Origin: Frigoribacterium sp. Leaf186
GTDB taxonomy: Bacteria > Actinomycetota > Actinomycetes > Actinomycetales > Microbacteriaceae
Direction: 5' to 3'
Length of the DNA: 64,000 nt
Assembly (NCBI RefSeq): GCF_001423905.1
Contig: NZ_LMPQ01000001.1
Coordinates: 35,482-99,481, forward strand
This document shows positions 27,885-39,169 of this stretch, in pieces. Position numbers and translations under genes: made by a program. How positions within the stretch are numbered: the first letter of the stretch is position 1; every line of letters starts with the position of its first letter. Under the pieces are notes generated by a model that saw nothing but the letters and a program-made list of their open reading frames with translations, searched no databases and was not told the DNA's origin.

Positions 27885-29651
27885 GTGCAAGCAGCCCCCC
27901 GTAGCCGACGGCTCCGCGTGACGCTCGCGATGGCGCTCATCATCGCCCTCGTCGGAGTCTTCGTCGTGCGCCTGGCCGACATCCAGCTGGTGCAGGCGGC
28001 CGAGCTGAACTCGCAGTCCCAGAACAAGCGCGAGATCGTGCAGACGACCTACGGCGACCGGGGCGACATCACCGACGTCGACGGCACGGTCCTCGCGGGC
28101 AGCGTCACCCGGTACAACATCACGGCGGCACCGGCGTTCGCGACGACCGCCAAGGTGAAGGACGACGACGGCACGACCGTCGAGCTGACCGTCGACCAGG
28201 TCGTCGAGCGCATCGCGAAGGTCACGGGGGGCGACGCCGAGGCCATGACCAAGGCTCTCACGGCCGATCCCGAGGCCAACTTCGCCTACCTGGTCAAGGG
28301 CGTCGACGTCGACGCCTTCCGCGCGGTCCGCGAGATGAAGGTGTCGTGGGTCTACTTCCAGCGGCAGGCCGCGCGGACGTATCCCAACGGTGCGGTCGCG
28401 GGCAACCTCACCGGCTTCATCGGCACCGACGGCCCCCAGGCGGGCCTCGAGCTCAGCCAGGACTCCTGCCTCGCCGGCACCGACGGCTCCGAGACGTACG
28501 AGCGGGGCGCCGACGGGGTGCAGCTGCCGGGCAGCACGGTCACGACGAAGGAGGCCGTCGCCGGGGGCACGCTCCGCCTGACCATCGACGGCGACCTGCA
28601 GTACATGACCCAGCAGGCCCTCGGCGAACAGGCCGAGGCGATCGGGGCGGAGTCCGCCACGGCCGTCGTGATGAAGGCGAGCGACGCGTCCCTGCTCGCG
28701 GTCGCGGACTACCCGGCGGTCGACCCCAACGACGTCAACGGCACGGCCGTCGACGACCTCGGCAGCAAGGCCTTCACCTACTCGTACGAGCCGGGCTCGA
28801 CGTTCAAGGCCATGACGGCCGCCATGCTGCTCGACTCGGGCAAGGCCGACCCGGCGACTCGGGCGACCGTGCCCTACTCGCGCAGCTTCCCGTGGGGCGG
28901 CGAGATCCACGACGCCACGTTCCACCCGACCGAGAACCTCACCCTGACCGGAATCCTCCGAGACTCGTCCAACGTCGGCATCTCGCTCCTCGGCCAGTCC
29001 CTGACGGCTCAGCAGCGTCACGACTACATGGTGAAGTTCGGCCTGAACGACCCGACGGGCGTGGACTTCCTCGGCGAGCCGACGACCGGCATCCGGCCCG
29101 CCTCGCAGTGGGACCAGCAGACGAGCATCAACACCATGTTCGGCCAGGGCGTCTCGACGACCGCCGTCCACATCGCGAGCATCTACCAGACCCTCGCCAA
29201 CCACGGCGTCCGGTTGCCCGTCAACCTCGTCGCGGGCTGCACCGCCCCCGACGGCACCGTGACCGAGGCGCCGTCGACCGAGGGCAGCACCGTCGTGTCG
29301 CCGTGGGCGGCCGACACCACCGTCAACATGCTCGAGAAGGTCGTCAGCGACGGCGACCTGAAGGACGTCCTGAGCATCCCGGGCTACCGCGTCGCGGCCA
29401 AGACCGGCACCGCCGAGGTCGCGCGGTCCGACGGAACCGGCTACGGTTCTGACCGCATCGTCTCGGTGGCGGGCATCGCCCCGGCCGAGAACCCCCAGTA
29501 CGTCGTCGTCGTGACCTTCACGAAGCCCAGTACCATCAAGACGTCGGCAGCTGCGGCGCCGACGTTCAACAAGATCATGTCCCAGGTCCTCGAGATGTAT
29601 CGGGTCCCTCCGTCGACGGAGCCGGCACCCAGCCTGCCCGAGACCTGGTGA
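27885..29651 (+). CDS. ftsI: Septal peptidoglycan transpeptidase FtsI (PBP2/PBP3)
   Basis: The 588-residue class B penicillin-binding protein has an N-terminal membrane helix (about 12-33), the dimerisation module with TYGDRGDITDVDGTVLA, and a C-terminal transpeptidase domain. Active-site motifs are complete: EPGSTFKAM (Ser/Lys), SSN, and KTGTAEV. It cross-links septal peptidoglycan with FtsW and is a beta-lactam target. The start is GTG with a weak AACCTCT-type upstream and an incomplete ribosome site; 74 nt separate it from ftsL. Its stop overlaps a possible GTG start of murE. Confidence 0.95.
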   Translation: MQAAPRSRRLRVTLAMALIIALVGVFVVRLADIQLVQAAELNSQSQNKREIVQTTYGDRGDITDVDGTVLAGSVTRYNITAAPAFATTAKVKDDDGTTVELTVDQVVERIAKVTGGDAEAMTKALTADPEANFAYLVKGVDVDAFRAVREMKVSWVYFQRQAARTYPNGAVAGNLTGFIGTDGPQAGLELSQDSCLAGTDGSETYERGADGVQLPGSTVTTKEAVAGGTLRLTIDGDLQYMTQQALGEQAEAIGAESATAVVMKASDASLLAVADYPAVDPNDVNGTAVDDLGSKAFTYSYEPGSTFKAMTAAMLLDSGKADPATRATVPYSRSFPWGGEIHDATFHPTENLTLTGILRDSSNVGISLLGQSLTAQQRHDYMVKFGLNDPTGVDFLGEPTTGIRPASQWDQQTSINTMFGQGVSTTAVHIASIYQTLANHGVRLPVNLVAGCTAPDGTVTEAPSTEGSTVVSPWAADTTVNMLEKVVSDGDLKDVLSIPGYRVAAKTGTAEVARSDGTGYGSDRIVSVAGIAPAENPQYVVVVTFTKPSTIKTSAAAAPTFNKIMSQVLEMYRVPPSTEPAPSLPETW

Positions 29652-29665
29652 GAGAAGAGGATTCT

Positions 29666-31216
29666 TTGAGCGCCCGGATCCCCCCGGTCCTTCGACCGGA
29701 ACATCCGTCGGCGAGGTCACTCGCCCAACTGGTCAGCGAGTTCGGACTCGAGCACGAGGGCTCCCTCGACGGCATCGAGATCACCGGCATCACGCTGAGC
29801 ACGGCGGACCTCCACCCCGGCGACCTGTACGTCGGCGTGCCCGGCGCGCACCGGCACGGCGCCGAGTTCGCCGAGCAGGCACGCGACGGCGGTGCCGTCG
29901 CCCTGCTGACCGACGCGGCCGGTGCCGAGCTCGCCCGCACGAGCGGTCTGCCGGTCGTCCTGGTCGACTCGCCCCGGGCCGCCCTCGGCGAGCTCTCGGC
30001 CTGGATCTACCGCACCGACAGCGACGACGCGCCCCTGCTCCTCGCGGTCACGGGCACCAACGGCAAGACCAGCACCTCGTACCTGCTCGAGGGCGTCCTC
30101 CGTCAGCTGGGCCTCGTGACCGGTCTGAGCAGCACGGCCGAGCGGCACATCGGAGACCTCACCGTCGTCAGCCGTCTGACGACCCCCGAGGCCAGCGAGA
30201 TGCACGCCCTCCTGGCCCGCATGCGCGAGAGCGAGGTCCGCGCGGTCGCCGTCGAGGTCAGTGCGCAGGCCCTCAGCCGCAACCGCGTCGACGGACTCGT
30301 CTTCGACGTCGCGGCCTTCACGAACCTCAGCCACGACCACCTCGACGACTACGCCGACATGGAGGAGTACTTCCACGCGAAGCTCCCGCTGTTCCAGCCG
30401 GACCGGGCCCGCCGAGCCGTCGTCTCGCTCGACTCGCCCTACGGCCAGCGCGTGGTCGACAACGCCCGCATCCCCCTGACGACGATCACGATCCTCCCCG
30501 ACGTCGAGGCCGACTGGACGATCGAGATCCTCGACGAGCAGGCCGCCTACACCGAGTTCCGCCTCTCCGGCCCCGAACAGCGGTCACTCGTGACGCGCGT
30601 GCCGTTGATCGGCTGGCACATGGTCGCCAACGCCGCCCTGGCGATCGTCATGCTGGTCGAGGCGGGCTTCGAACTCGAGGCCATCGGCCAGGCGCTCGAC
30701 GCCGACGGCGGCATCGTGGCCTACCTCCCGGGACGCACCGAGCGCGTCTCCGGTGACACGGGCCCGAGCGTGTACGTGGACTTCGGGCACAGCCCCGACG
30801 CGTTCCTCACCACCCTGGCCGCGGTGCGCACCTTCACGCCGGGCAAGGTCATCATGCTCTTCGGTGCCGACGGCGACCGCGACACCACCAAGCGGGCCGA
30901 GATGGCCCGGGTGGCCGCCGCCGGGTCCGACATCCTCGTCGTCACCGACCACCACCCCCGCTTCGAAGACCCCGCTTCGATCCGCACGACCCTCGTCGAC
31001 GCGGCCCGCGAGGCCTACCCCGATCACGAGATCCACGAGGTCAGTCCGCCCGAGGCCGCCATCCGTGCGGCCGTGGCCCTGGCAGGCGAGGGCGACTCGA
31101 TCCTCTGGGCCGGTCCGGGTCACCAGGACTACCGCGACATCCGTGGTGAACGCACCCCCTACTCGGCGCGTGACGAGGCCCGTGCGGCCCTCCGCGAGGC
31201 CGGGTGGTCCGAGTGA
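29666..31216 (+). CDS. murE: UDP-N-acetylmuramyl tripeptide synthetase MurE
   Basis: The 516-residue Mur ligase adds the third amino acid to UDP-MurNAc-dipeptide. It has the P-loop [39 protein letters not shown] and, in the C-terminal domain, DHHPRFEDP (codons 30947-30973). In diaminopimelate-adding MurE this site reads DNPR; here Asn is replaced by His while Arg is kept. Members of Microbacteriaceae have group-B peptidoglycan with other residues at position 3, so altered specificity is likely. The TTG at 29666 has AAGAGGA upstream; a GTG at 29648 overlapping the ftsI stop is the alternative start (522 aa). Confidence 0.93.
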   Translation: MSARIPPVLRPEHPSARSLAQLVSEFGLEHEGSLDGIEITGITLSTADLHPGDLYVGVPGAHRHGAEFAEQARDGGAVALLTDAAGAELARTSGLPVVLVDSPRAALGELSAWIYRTDSDDAPLLLAVTGTNGKTSTSYLLEGVLRQLGLVTGLSSTAERHIGDLTVVSRLTTPEASEMHALLARMRESEVRAVAVEVSAQALSRNRVDGLVFDVAAFTNLSHDHLDDYADMEEYFHAKLPLFQPDRARRAVVSLDSPYGQRVVDNARIPLTTITILPDVEADWTIEILDEQAAYTEFRLSGPEQRSLVTRVPLIGWHMVANAALAIVMLVEAGFELEAIGQALDADGGIVAYLPGRTERVSGDTGPSVYVDFGHSPDAFLTTLAAVRTFTPGKVIMLFGADGDRDTTKRAEMARVAAAGSDILVVTDHHPRFEDPASIRTTLVDAAREAYPDHEIHEVSPPEAAIRAAVALAGEGDSILWAGPGHQDYRDIRGERTPYSARDEARAALREAGWSE

Positions 31217-32619
31217 TCGCGCTCACCCCCTCCCGCATCGCCGAGATCACGGGCGGTCGTCTGGTCCACCCCGAGGAGGCGCGGGCCGAGATCCCCGTCG
31301 ACGGCTCGGTCGAGACCGACTCGCGTCTCGTCACCCCGGGGTCGATCTTCTTCGCCCTGCGCGGCGAGGTCACCGACGGCCACCTCTTCGTCGAGGCCGC
31401 CACCGCGGCCGGCGCGGCTCTCGTGGTCGCCGAGCGCGAGGTCGAGATCGACGTGCCCCTGGTGGTCGTCGACGACGGCGTCGTCGCGCTCTCCCGCCTG
31501 GCCGCCGCCGTCGTCGAGCACGTCCGTCGTCTCGGACGGCTCAAGGTGGTCGGCGTCACCGGGTCGAACGGCAAGACGAGCACGAAGAACATGCTCCGCG
31601 CCGTCCTGAGCGACGTCGCGCCCACCGTCGCACCCGAGGGCTCGTTCAACAACCACGTCGGCGCTCCGATCTCGATGTTGCGCATCGACGAGGCGACCGA
31701 GTACCTCGTGGTCGAGATGGGTGCGAGCGGGCCGGGCGAGATCGCCCGCCTCGTCGAGATCGCCCGTCCCGACACGGGTGTGGTGCTCAAGGTCGGCCTC
31801 GCCCACGCCGGCGGGTTCGGCGGCATCGAGGGCACGCGCGCCGCGAAGTCCGAGATGGTGACCGACCTGCCCGCCACGGGCACGGCCGTCCTCAACGCCG
31901 ACGACGACCGCGTCGCGGGCATGGCGTCGGTGACCGCCGCGCGGGTCGTGGCCTTCGGGCAGGGGCCGACGGCCGACTACCGCGCGTCCGACGTCGACGT
32001 CTCGGCCTCCGGCACCTCGTTCACCTTCGAGCACGCCGGCACGAGCCGGCCCGTCTCGCTGCGCATCCTCGGCGAGCACCACGTGATGAACGCGCTGGCG
32101 GCCCTCACGGTCGTGGGCGAGTGGGGCGTCGACCTCGACCGTGCCGTCTCGGTGCTCGAGGGCGTCACCCGTGCCGAGCGCTGGCGCATGGAGGTCCTCG
32201 ACGCGCCCGGCGGCGTGACCGTCGTGAACGACGCCTACAACGCGAGCCCCGATTCCGTGGCCGCCGCGCTCAAGACGTTGGCGCAGATCACCGGTCCCGA
32301 CCGTCGCTCGGTGGCGGTCCTCGGCGAGATGGCCGAACTGGGCGAGTTCGCCCGCGACGAGCACGACCGTGTCGGGCGCCTCGTCGTCCGGCTCAACGTC
32401 CGCCAGCTCGTGGTCGTCGGCCACGAGGCGCGGCACATCCACATGGCAGCGGGCCTCGAGGGCTCGTGGGACGGAGAAAGCGTGCTGGTCGACACGATCG
32501 ACGAGGCGTACGACCTGTTGCAGGGCAGCCTGCGGGCGGGGGACGTCGTCCTGGTGAAGTCGTCCAAGTCGGCCGGCCTGCGCCTCCTCGGCGACCGGTT
32601 GGCCGGGGTGACCGCGTGA
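31213..32619 (+). CDS. murF: UDP-MurNAc-tripeptide-D-alanyl-D-alanine ligase MurF
   Basis: The 468-residue enzyme attaches D-Ala-D-Ala to the muropeptide. It shows [15 protein letters not shown] (ATP loop), [26 protein letters not shown] and [16 protein letters not shown], which together mark MurF. The GTG at 31213 overlaps the murE stop by 4 nt and gives the conserved start [14 protein letters not shown]; another in-frame GTG lies 9 nt upstream. The mraY start overlaps its end. The shift of overlaps implies tight translational coupling. Confidence 0.96.
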   Translation: MIALTPSRIAEITGGRLVHPEEARAEIPVDGSVETDSRLVTPGSIFFALRGEVTDGHLFVEAATAAGAALVVAEREVEIDVPLVVVDDGVVALSRLAAAVVEHVRRLGRLKVVGVTGSNGKTSTKNMLRAVLSDVAPTVAPEGSFNNHVGAPISMLRIDEATEYLVVEMGASGPGEIARLVEIARPDTGVVLKVGLAHAGGFGGIEGTRAAKSEMVTDLPATGTAVLNADDDRVAGMASVTAARVVAFGQGPTADYRASDVDVSASGTSFTFEHAGTSRPVSLRILGEHHVMNALAALTVVGEWGVDLDRAVSVLEGVTRAERWRMEVLDAPGGVTVVNDAYNASPDSVAAALKTLAQITGPDRRSVAVLGEMAELGEFARDEHDRVGRLVVRLNVRQLVVVGHEARHIHMAAGLEGSWDGESVLVDTIDEAYDLLQGSLRAGDVVLVKSSKSAGLRLLGDRLAGVTA

Positions 32620-33719
32620 TCGCGCTGCTGATCGGCGGCGGGTTCTCCCTCGCCTTCACGCTCCTGATGACGCCCGCGTTCATCAAGCTCTTCCACCGCC
32701 TCGGCTGGGGGCAGTTCATCCGTGACGACGGGCCGCAGTCGCACCACACCAAGCGGGGCACGGCCACGATGGGCGGCATCGTCCTCATCATCGGCACGGT
32801 GCTGGGCTACTTCGTCGGCCACCTGGTCGGCCGTGACGAGTTCACGTTGAGCGGTCTGCTCGTGCTGTTCATGATGGTCGGCCTCGGCGTCGTGGGGTTC
32901 CTCGACGACTTCCTCAAGGTGCGCAACCAACGCAGCCTGGGGCTCGGCGGCTGGGCGAAGATCGCCGGCCAGGTCGTCGTCGGCGCGGTCTTCGCCGTGC
33001 TGGCGCTGTCGTTCACGAACGACCGCGGCCTGGCGCCCGCCTCCACCATGATCTCGGGACTGCGCGACATCCCGTGGCTCGACTTCATGTTCTTCGGCAC
33101 GATCGTCGGCGGCGGGCTCTTCCTCATCTGGGTCGTCCTCATCACCGTGAGCACGTCGAACGGCGTCAACGTCGCCGACGGGCTCGACGGTCTCGCGACG
33201 GGCGCGTCGATCCTCGCGATCGCGTCGTACATCTTCATCGGGTTCTGGCAGAACAACCAGCTCTGCACGAGCGTCCGCCTCGACGAGGCCACGCGCGCCG
33301 CCTGCTACCAGGTGGCCGATCCGCTCGACCTGGCCGTCGTGGCCGCCTGCATCTGCGGTGGCCTCATCGGGTTCCTCTGGTGGAACACCTCACCCGCTCA
33401 GATCTTCTTGGGCGACACGGGGTCGCTCGGCCTGGGCGGCGCCCTGGCCGCCCTGGCGATCCTCAGCCGCACCGAACTGCTGCTCGTGCTCATCGGTGGC
33501 CTCTTCATCGTCGTCACCGGGTCGGTGATCCTGCAACGGGCCTACTTCAAGATCACCAAGGGCAAGCGGATCTTCCTGATGAGCCCGCTGCACCACCACT
33601 TCGAGCTCAAGGGCTGGGCCGAGGTGACCGTCGTGGTCCGCTTCTGGATCATCGCCGGGCTCTTCGTCGCCGCCGGCGTCGGCACCTTCTACCTCGAATG
33701 GATCCTCCGCACCTCATGA
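32616..33719 (+). CDS. mraY: Phospho-MurNAc-pentapeptide translocase MraY
   Basis: The 367-residue polytopic membrane enzyme transfers phospho-MurNAc-pentapeptide to undecaprenyl phosphate to form lipid I. Ten membrane helices can be recognised. The catalytic cytoplasmic loops are present: [14 protein letters not shown] (DDD-type motif), [16 protein letters not shown] and the C-terminal [13 protein letters not shown]is loop. The GTG at 32616 overlaps the murF stop. Its frame stays open upstream through much of murE and murF, which is a composition effect. Confidence 0.97.
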   Translation: MIALLIGGGFSLAFTLLMTPAFIKLFHRLGWGQFIRDDGPQSHHTKRGTATMGGIVLIIGTVLGYFVGHLVGRDEFTLSGLLVLFMMVGLGVVGFLDDFLKVRNQRSLGLGGWAKIAGQVVVGAVFAVLALSFTNDRGLAPASTMISGLRDIPWLDFMFFGTIVGGGLFLIWVVLITVSTSNGVNVADGLDGLATGASILAIASYIFIGFWQNNQLCTSVRLDEATRAACYQVADPLDLAVVAACICGGLIGFLWWNTSPAQIFLGDTGSLGLGGALAALAILSRTELLLVLIGGLFIVVTGSVILQRAYFKITKGKRIFLMSPLHHHFELKGWAEVTVVVRFWIIAGLFVAAGVGTFYLEWILRTS

Positions 33720-35284
33720 GCGACGGCAGCACCGACCCCCTCCTCGTCGACCGACTGGCGGGGCTCGACAGCTGGCGCGCCGACTGGGCGGGCCTGCGCG
33801 TGGCGGTCCTCGGTCTCGGCTCGACCGGGTTCGCCGTGGCGGACACCCTGGCCGAGCTGGGGGCCGACGTCCTCGTCGTCGCTCCCGCGGTCGACCCCGA
33901 CAAGGCCGAACTCCTGCAGCTCATCGGGGCGAGGCTCGACGAGGTCGAGTCCACGGACGCCCCGTCGGCGGTGCTCACGGCGTTCGACCCCCAGCTCGTC
34001 GTCGCCAGCCCCGGCTTCGCCCCGCACCATCCCCTCATCCGCTGGGCCGTCGAGGGGGGCCTCGCCGTGTGGGGTGACGTCGAGCTGGCCTGGCGAGTCC
34101 GCGACAAGGTCGAGCGCGTGGCCGAGTGGGTGCTCGTCACGGGCACCAACGGCAAGACCACCACGACGCAGCTCGCGGCGGCCATGGCGGCGGCCGACGG
34201 GCGTCGCGTCGCCCCCTGCGGCAACATCGGCGTCCCCGTCCTCGACGCGGTGCGCGACCCCGACGGCTTCGACCTGTTCGTGGTCGAACTCTCGAGCCAC
34301 CAGCTGCACTACCTGCCGACCAACGGGCCCGGCGCCCTCCGTCCCCGCGCCTCCGTCTGCCTGAACCTCGAGGCGGACCACCTCGAGTGGCACGGCGGCG
34401 CCGACCGCTACCGGGCGGCCAAGGCCAAGGTGTACCAGAACACCGTCGTCGCCTGCGTCTACAACAAGGCCGACGAGGCCACCCGGCGCATGGTCGAGGA
34501 GGCCGACGTCGCCGAGGGCTGCCGCGCGGTGGGCTTCGGGCTCGACGCACCGGGGCCGAGCGAGGTCGGCATCGTCTCGGGCGACGGCGTCGCCGTGCTC
34601 GCCGATCGCGCCTTCCTGGCCGAGCGTCGGACGCAGGCACTCGAACTGACCACCCGGGAGGCGCTCCAGGGCGTCGGCCTCGGGGCCGACCACCTCGTCG
34701 AGGACGTGCTCGCCGCCGCCGCGCTCGTCCGTGCGGTGGGCGTCGCCCCCGTCTCGATCCGTGACGCCCTCGCCGGCTTCGCGGTCGACCACCACCGCAC
34801 CGAGGTCGTGGCCGAGTCCGGCGGCGTGACCTGGGTGGACGACTCCAAGGCGACGAACCCCCATGCCGCGCGCGCCTCCCTGACGGCCTTCCCGTCGGTG
34901 GTGTGGATCGTGGGCGGCCTGTTCAAGGGCGTCGACGTCGAGCCACTCGTGCGCGAGTCGACGGCCGCGGTCCGGGCGGCCGTCTTCGTCGGCGTCGACC
35001 GCGAGCCCCTGCGGCAGGCCTTCTCCCGACACGCGCCCGGCATCCCCGTCTTCGAGGTGGACGCCACCGACACTGGGCAGGTGATGCCGACGGCCGTCCG
35101 TCTCGCTGCGAGCGTGGCCCGGCCGGGAGACACCGTTCTCCTCGCCCCGGCGGCGGCGTCCATGGACCAGTTCACCGACTACACGGCCCGCGGGCGATCG
35201 TTCGCCGAGGCCGTACACGAGCACTTGAGGGGTGACATCGATGGCCAACCCGCCGTCCAGCCTCCCGCGTCGCCGACCGACTGA
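33716..35284 (+). CDS. murD: UDP-N-acetylmuramoylalanine-D-glutamate ligase MurD
   Basis: The 522-residue ligase has an N-terminal Rossmann domain ([20 protein letters not shown]), the ATP loop [24 protein letters not shown], and [17 protein letters not shown] in the C-terminal domain. It adds D-Glu to UDP-MurNAc-amino acid. The ATG overlaps the mraY stop (ATGA). About 60 residues longer than E. coli MurD, with extra length partly at the N-terminus and in a Pro/Gln tail. The ftsW start lies inside its last 44 nt. Confidence 0.95.
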   Translation: MSDGSTDPLLVDRLAGLDSWRADWAGLRVAVLGLGSTGFAVADTLAELGADVLVVAPAVDPDKAELLQLIGARLDEVESTDAPSAVLTAFDPQLVVASPGFAPHHPLIRWAVEGGLAVWGDVELAWRVRDKVERVAEWVLVTGTNGKTTTTQLAAAMAAADGRRVAPCGNIGVPVLDAVRDPDGFDLFVVELSSHQLHYLPTNGPGALRPRASVCLNLEADHLEWHGGADRYRAAKAKVYQNTVVACVYNKADEATRRMVEEADVAEGCRAVGFGLDAPGPSEVGIVSGDGVAVLADRAFLAERRTQALELTTREALQGVGLGADHLVEDVLAAAALVRAVGVAPVSIRDALAGFAVDHHRTEVVAESGGVTWVDDSKATNPHAARASLTAFPSVVWIVGGLFKGVDVEPLVRESTAAVRAAVFVGVDREPLRQAFSRHAPGIPVFEVDATDTGQVMPTAVRLAASVARPGDTVLLAPAAASMDQFTDYTARGRSFAEAVHEHLRGDIDGQPAVQPPASPTD

Positions 35285-36548
35285 GTCGGGCCGTCCGAGC
35301 CGCGGGCACGCCGAGCCGACCGACGACGCGTCGTCCCGCCTCGGGGCCACCACGCGCACCTCGGGTGCCGTCGTCCGCGTCAAGAAGCTCTTCGCCGCCG
35401 AGACGGGGTCGTACTTCGTCATCCTCGGCACGACGTTGTTCATGGTCGTGCTCGGCCTGGTCATGGTGCTCTCGTCGTCGTCGGTCGAGCAGTACATCGC
35501 GTCACGGCACACCTCGTTCTTCGGGGCGTTCATCCGACAGGGCACGTACGCCGCGGTGGGAATCCCGCTGATGCTCATCGTGTCCCGCCTGCCGGTGTCG
35601 TTCTTCAAGCGGTGGGCCTGGCACATCCTGGGTGCGACGATCGTGCTCCAGCTGCTGGTCTTCACGCCGCTCGGCTACGAGATCGGCGGCAACCGCAACT
35701 GGATCGACCTCGGGTCGTTCACCGCTCAACCGTCCGAGGCCGTCAAGCTCGCCCTCGCGATCTGGCTCGGCATGATCCTCTCGGTCAAGCGCGACCTGCT
35801 CGACGACTGGAAGCACCTGGCGATCCCGCTCCTGCCCGTGGCCGGCCTCGCGATCGGCCTCGTCGTCCTCGGTGGCGACCTCGGCACGACCATGATCATG
35901 CTGCTGCTGGTCTTCGCGGCCGTCTGGTTCGCCGGGGTCCGCCTGCGGTACCTGCTCGCGCCGCTCGCGTTCCTCGCGGTGGTCGTGCCGCTCATCGCGC
36001 AGGGCTCCAGCTCGCGCAACTCGCGCATCGCGGCGTGGATGTCGGGGTGCACCGACTCGAGTGCGTACCAGGCCGAGTGCTGGCAGACCCTGCACGGCAC
36101 GTGGGCCCTGGCGTCCGGCGGACTCTTCGGCGTCGGACTCGGCAACTCGAAGTCGAAGTGGTCCTGGCTGCCCGAGGCCGACAACGACTTCATCTTCGCG
36201 ATCGTCGGAGAAGAGCTCGGGTTGATCGGCGCGGTCGTCGTGCTGGCCCTCTTCATCGTGCTCGCCGTCGGCTTCGTCAAGATCATCCGCCGCACGAACG
36301 ACCCGTTCGTCCGCGTGACGACCGGTGCGATCACGGCGTGGATCATCGGCCAGGCGCTCGTGAACATCGCCGTGGTGCTGGGTCTGTTGCCCGTCCTCGG
36401 CGTCCCCCTGCCCCTCATCTCGGCCGGCGGGTCGGCCCTGATCGTGACGCTCGTCGCCATCGGCGTCGTCCTGTCGTTCGCCCGGGTGCCCGAACAAGCC
36501 GGGGCGCCCGAGAGGCTGCCGCGACAGCGGGTAGGGTCTCTGCGGTGA
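35241..36548 (+). CDS. ftsW: Septal peptidoglycan glycosyltransferase FtsW
   Basis: The 435-residue SEDS protein has a Ser/Arg-rich cytoplasmic N-terminus of about 50 residues and ten membrane helices. Conserved segments include GGNRNWIDLGSFTAQPSEAVKLALAIW, of which the NRNWI and QPSE parts are diagnostic, and VPLPLISAGGSALI near the end. It polymerises lipid II at the septum together with FtsI. The ATG at 35241 has GAGGGG 8-12 nt upstream, so it is preferred over an in-frame GTG at 35232. It overlaps murD by 44 nt and murG by 4 nt. Confidence 0.95.
   Translation: MANPPSSLPRRRPTESGRPSRGHAEPTDDASSRLGATTRTSGAVVRVKKLFAAETGSYFVILGTTLFMVVLGLVMVLSSSSVEQYIASRHTSFFGAFIRQGTYAAVGIPLMLIVSRLPVSFFKRWAWHILGATIVLQLLVFTPLGYEIGGNRNWIDLGSFTAQPSEAVKLALAIWLGMILSVKRDLLDDWKHLAIPLLPVAGLAIGLVVLGGDLGTTMIMLLLVFAAVWFAGVRLRYLLAPLAFLAVVVPLIAQGSSSRNSRIAAWMSGCTDSSAYQAECWQTLHGTWALASGGLFGVGLGNSKSKWSWLPEADNDFIFAIVGEELGLIGAVVVLALFIVLAVGFVKIIRRTNDPFVRVTTGAITAWIIGQALVNIAVVLGLLPVLGVPLPLISAGGSALIVTLVAIGVVLSFARVPEQAGAPERLPRQRVGSLR
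36532..36537 (+). promoter_or_regulatory. Internal -10 element TAGGGT before murG
   Basis: TAGGGT inside the last ftsW codons ends exactly 7 nt before the murG GTG at 36545, matching the leaderless pattern seen elsewhere. This would give murG-murC an internal start. Confidence 0.5.
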
Positions 36549-37705
36549 CGACGTATCTCCTCGCCGGCGGTGGCACCGCCGGGCACGTGAACCCCCTGCT
36601 CGCCGTGGCCGACCGACTCCGTCGACGTGAGCCCGACGCCACCGTCCTCGTGCTCGGAACCGCCGAGGGGCTCGAGGCACGCCTCGTCCCGCAGCGCGGC
36701 TACGAACTGCTCACGGTGCCCCGCCTGCCCTTCCCGCGTCGGCCCTCGGCGGACGCCCTGCGGTTCCCCGGCCGCCTCGCCGGAGCGATCGCCGGCATCC
36801 GGTCGCTCCTCGCCCAGCACGAGGTCGACGTCGTCGTCGGCTTCGGCGGGTACGCCGCCGCCCCCGCCTACGTGGCGGCCTGGCGTTCGAAGGTGCCGGT
36901 GGTCGTCCACGAGGCCAATGCGAAACCCGGCATGGCGAACGTCCTGGGCTCGTTCCTGTCGTCGCACGTCGGCGTCGTCTTCCGGTCGACGCGCCTCCGG
37001 GGTGGTCGTCAGGTCGGCATGCCCCTGCGCGACGAGATCGAGACGCTCGACCGCCGCGCCCACCGTGACGAGGCAGTCGCCGCCTTCGACCTCGACCCCT
37101 CGCGACCGACCCTGCTCGTGACGGGCGGCTCCACCGGTGCCCGGCGCCTCAACGAGACGATGTCGCGCGCCGCCGTCGCCGTGCTCGGCGCGGGCTGGCA
37201 GATCCTGCACATCACGGGCGAGAAGTCCGACCTCACCTCGACCGACCTCGACGGCCACCACCTGCTGCGCTACTGCGACCGGATGGACCTCGCCCTGTCG
37301 GCGGCCGACTTCGTCGTGTCGCGGGCCGGCTCGGCGACGGTCAGCGAGCTCACCGCCCTCGGCCTGCCGTCGGTGCTGGTGCCGTACCCGGTCGGCAACG
37401 GTGAACAGCGGCACAACGCCACCGACGTCGTCGGTGCCGGGGGAGCCGTGCTCGTCGCCGACGCCGATTTCACGCCCTCGTGGGTCGAACGGACGCTCGT
37501 GCCGTTGTTGCTCGACCGCGCCGTGGTGGCCGACATGGCCGTCCGTGCGGCCTCGGTCGGGGTGCGCGACGGGACCGACCGCACGGTCGACCTCGTCCTC
37601 GACGCCGTCGGCCGCGCCTCCTCGTCCGCCCCGGTCGACCGTCAGGCCGACGCGGCCCCCGAGGCCACCACCCGCACGAACACCGACCTCAGCGAGACAT
37701 CATGA
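36545..37705 (+). CDS. murG: UDP-GlcNAc:lipid I N-acetylglucosaminyltransferase MurG
   Basis: The 386-residue peripheral membrane enzyme converts lipid I to lipid II. It has the N-terminal G-loop [19 protein letters not shown], the [17 protein letters not shown] loop, [12 protein letters not shown] and the nucleotide-sugar site [20 protein letters not shown] with [13 protein letters not shown]. The GTG at 36545 overlaps the ftsW stop by 4 nt. It ends in a Ser/Ala/Thr-rich tail not needed for catalysis. It overlaps murC by 4 nt. Confidence 0.96.
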   Translation: MTTYLLAGGGTAGHVNPLLAVADRLRRREPDATVLVLGTAEGLEARLVPQRGYELLTVPRLPFPRRPSADALRFPGRLAGAIAGIRSLLAQHEVDVVVGFGGYAAAPAYVAAWRSKVPVVVHEANAKPGMANVLGSFLSSHVGVVFRSTRLRGGRQVGMPLRDEIETLDRRAHRDEAVAAFDLDPSRPTLLVTGGSTGARRLNETMSRAAVAVLGAGWQILHITGEKSDLTSTDLDGHHLLRYCDRMDLALSAADFVVSRAGSATVSELTALGLPSVLVPYPVGNGEQRHNATDVVGAGGAVLVADADFTPSWVERTLVPLLLDRAVVADMAVRAASVGVRDGTDRTVDLVLDAVGRASSSAPVDRQADAAPEATTRTNTDLSETS

Positions 37706-39132
37706 TCAAGCCAGACCTCGACCAGCCGATCCCCGCCGAGCTGGGCGCCGTCCACTTCGTCGGCATCGGCGGCTCCGGCATGAGCGGCATCGCACGGGTC
37801 TTCCTGGCAGCCGGCCACCGCGTCACCGGATCGGACTCCCGCGACAGTGCGGCCGTCCAGTCGCTGCGGGCGCTGGGCGCCGAGATCGCGATCGGGCACG
37901 ACGCGGCGAACGTCGGCGACGCCGACACGCTCGTCGTCACCGGTGCCCTCTGGCAGGACAACCCCGAGTACCAGCTGGCCCTGGCGACGGGGCTGCCCGT
38001 CCTGCACCGCTCGCAAGCACTCGCCTGGCTCGTCGGTCAGCAGCGGCTCGTGTCGGTCGCCGGCGCGCACGGCAAGACGACGTCGACCGGCATGATCGTC
38101 ACCGCCCTGCTGGCCGCCGGGAACGACCCGAGCTTCGTCAACGGCGGGGTCATCCAGACGCTCGGCGTGAGCGCCCGTGGCGGCGACGACGACCTCTTCG
38201 TGGTCGAGGCCGACGAGTCCGACGGTTCGTTCCTGCTCTACGACACCTCGGTCGCGCTCATCACGAACGTCGACGCCGACCACCTCGACCACTACGGCTC
38301 CCACGAGGCGTTCGACGACGCGTTCGTGCGGTTCGCCTCGGCGGCGCGCGAGTTCGTCGTGGTGTCGAGCGACGACGCCGGCGCCGTCCGGGTCACCGAA
38401 CGCCTCGACCACCCTCGCGTCGTCACCTTCGGTGAATCCGCCGACGCCGACGTCCGACTCACCGACGTCGCGCAGGCCGGGCCGGTCTCGTTCACGCTGC
38501 ACGCCGAGGGTCGTTCGTGGCCCGTGCAGCTGCGCGTGCCGGGGCGGCACAACGCGGTCAACGCCGCGGGGGCCTTCGCCGTGCTCGTGGGCCTCGGCGT
38601 CGACGCCGAGGCCGCCATCGCCGGGCTCGAGACCTTCGGCGGGACCGAGCGCCGGTTCGAGCTGCACGGCGTGGTCCGGGGGGTCAGCGTGTACGACGAC
38701 TACGCGCACCACCCGACCGAGGTCGCCGCCGCACTGCAGGCCGCGAGGTCGGTCGTGGGCGACGGCCGCCTGATCGCCGTCCACCAGCCGCACCTCTACA
38801 GCCGCACGCGCATGATGGCCGGCGAGTTCGCCGAGACCTATGAGCGCCTCGCCGACCACACGATCGTGCTCGACGTCTACGGAGCGCGCGAGGACCCCGA
38901 GCCCGGGGTGACGGGCGCCCTCGTGTCCGAGCGGTTCGCCGACCAGGGGCGGGTCGACTACGTCGCCGACTGGCAGGCCGCCGCCGACCGCACCGCCGAG
39001 GTCGCCCGCGACGGCGACTTCGTCATCACCCTGGGCTGCGGTGACGTGTACCGCATCGTTCCCCAGCTGCTGGGCTCGCTCGACGCGGCACACGAGCCGG
39101 TCGATGCCGTGGCGGAGGACTCCGCGCAGTGA
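37702..39132 (+). CDS. murC: UDP-N-acetylmuramate ligase MurC
   Basis: The 476-residue enzyme adds the first amino acid to UDP-MurNAc. It has [18 protein letters not shown], the ATP loop [39 protein letters not shown] and [16 protein letters not shown]-Ala is the usual substrate, but group-B peptidoglycan of Microbacteriaceae has glycine at position 1, so a glycine-preferring enzyme is possible; sequence alone does not decide. The ATG overlaps the murG stop. ftsQ begins 37 nt downstream. Confidence 0.96.
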   Translation: MIKPDLDQPIPAELGAVHFVGIGGSGMSGIARVFLAAGHRVTGSDSRDSAAVQSLRALGAEIAIGHDAANVGDADTLVVTGALWQDNPEYQLALATGLPVLHRSQALAWLVGQQRLVSVAGAHGKTTSTGMIVTALLAAGNDPSFVNGGVIQTLGVSARGGDDDLFVVEADESDGSFLLYDTSVALITNVDADHLDHYGSHEAFDDAFVRFASAAREFVVVSSDDAGAVRVTERLDHPRVVTFGESADADVRLTDVAQAGPVSFTLHAEGRSWPVQLRVPGRHNAVNAAGAFAVLVGLGVDAEAAIAGLETFGGTERRFELHGVVRGVSVYDDYAHHPTEVAAALQAARSVVGDGRLIAVHQPHLYSRTRMMAGEFAETYERLADHTIVLDVYGAREDPEPGVTGALVSERFADQGRVDYVADWQAAADRTAEVARDGDFVITLGCGDVYRIVPQLLGSLDAAHEPVDAVAEDSAQ

Positions 39133-39169
39133 CCCGTGACACCAGGTCCGTGCCGTCGGGGGAGCCCCG

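Noticed and set aside
29648..29665. GTG start of murE overlapping the ftsI stop
   Set aside because: The TTG at 29666 has a ribosome site at a good distance, while the GTG has none. The GTG remains possible and is noted in the murE entry.
30753..33719. A 2967-nt open frame (988 codons) covering murE, murF and mraY
   Set aside because: Only its 3' end (from 32616) encodes MraY. The upstream part is Arg/Pro/Ser-rich shadow translation of murE and murF, open because of high GC.
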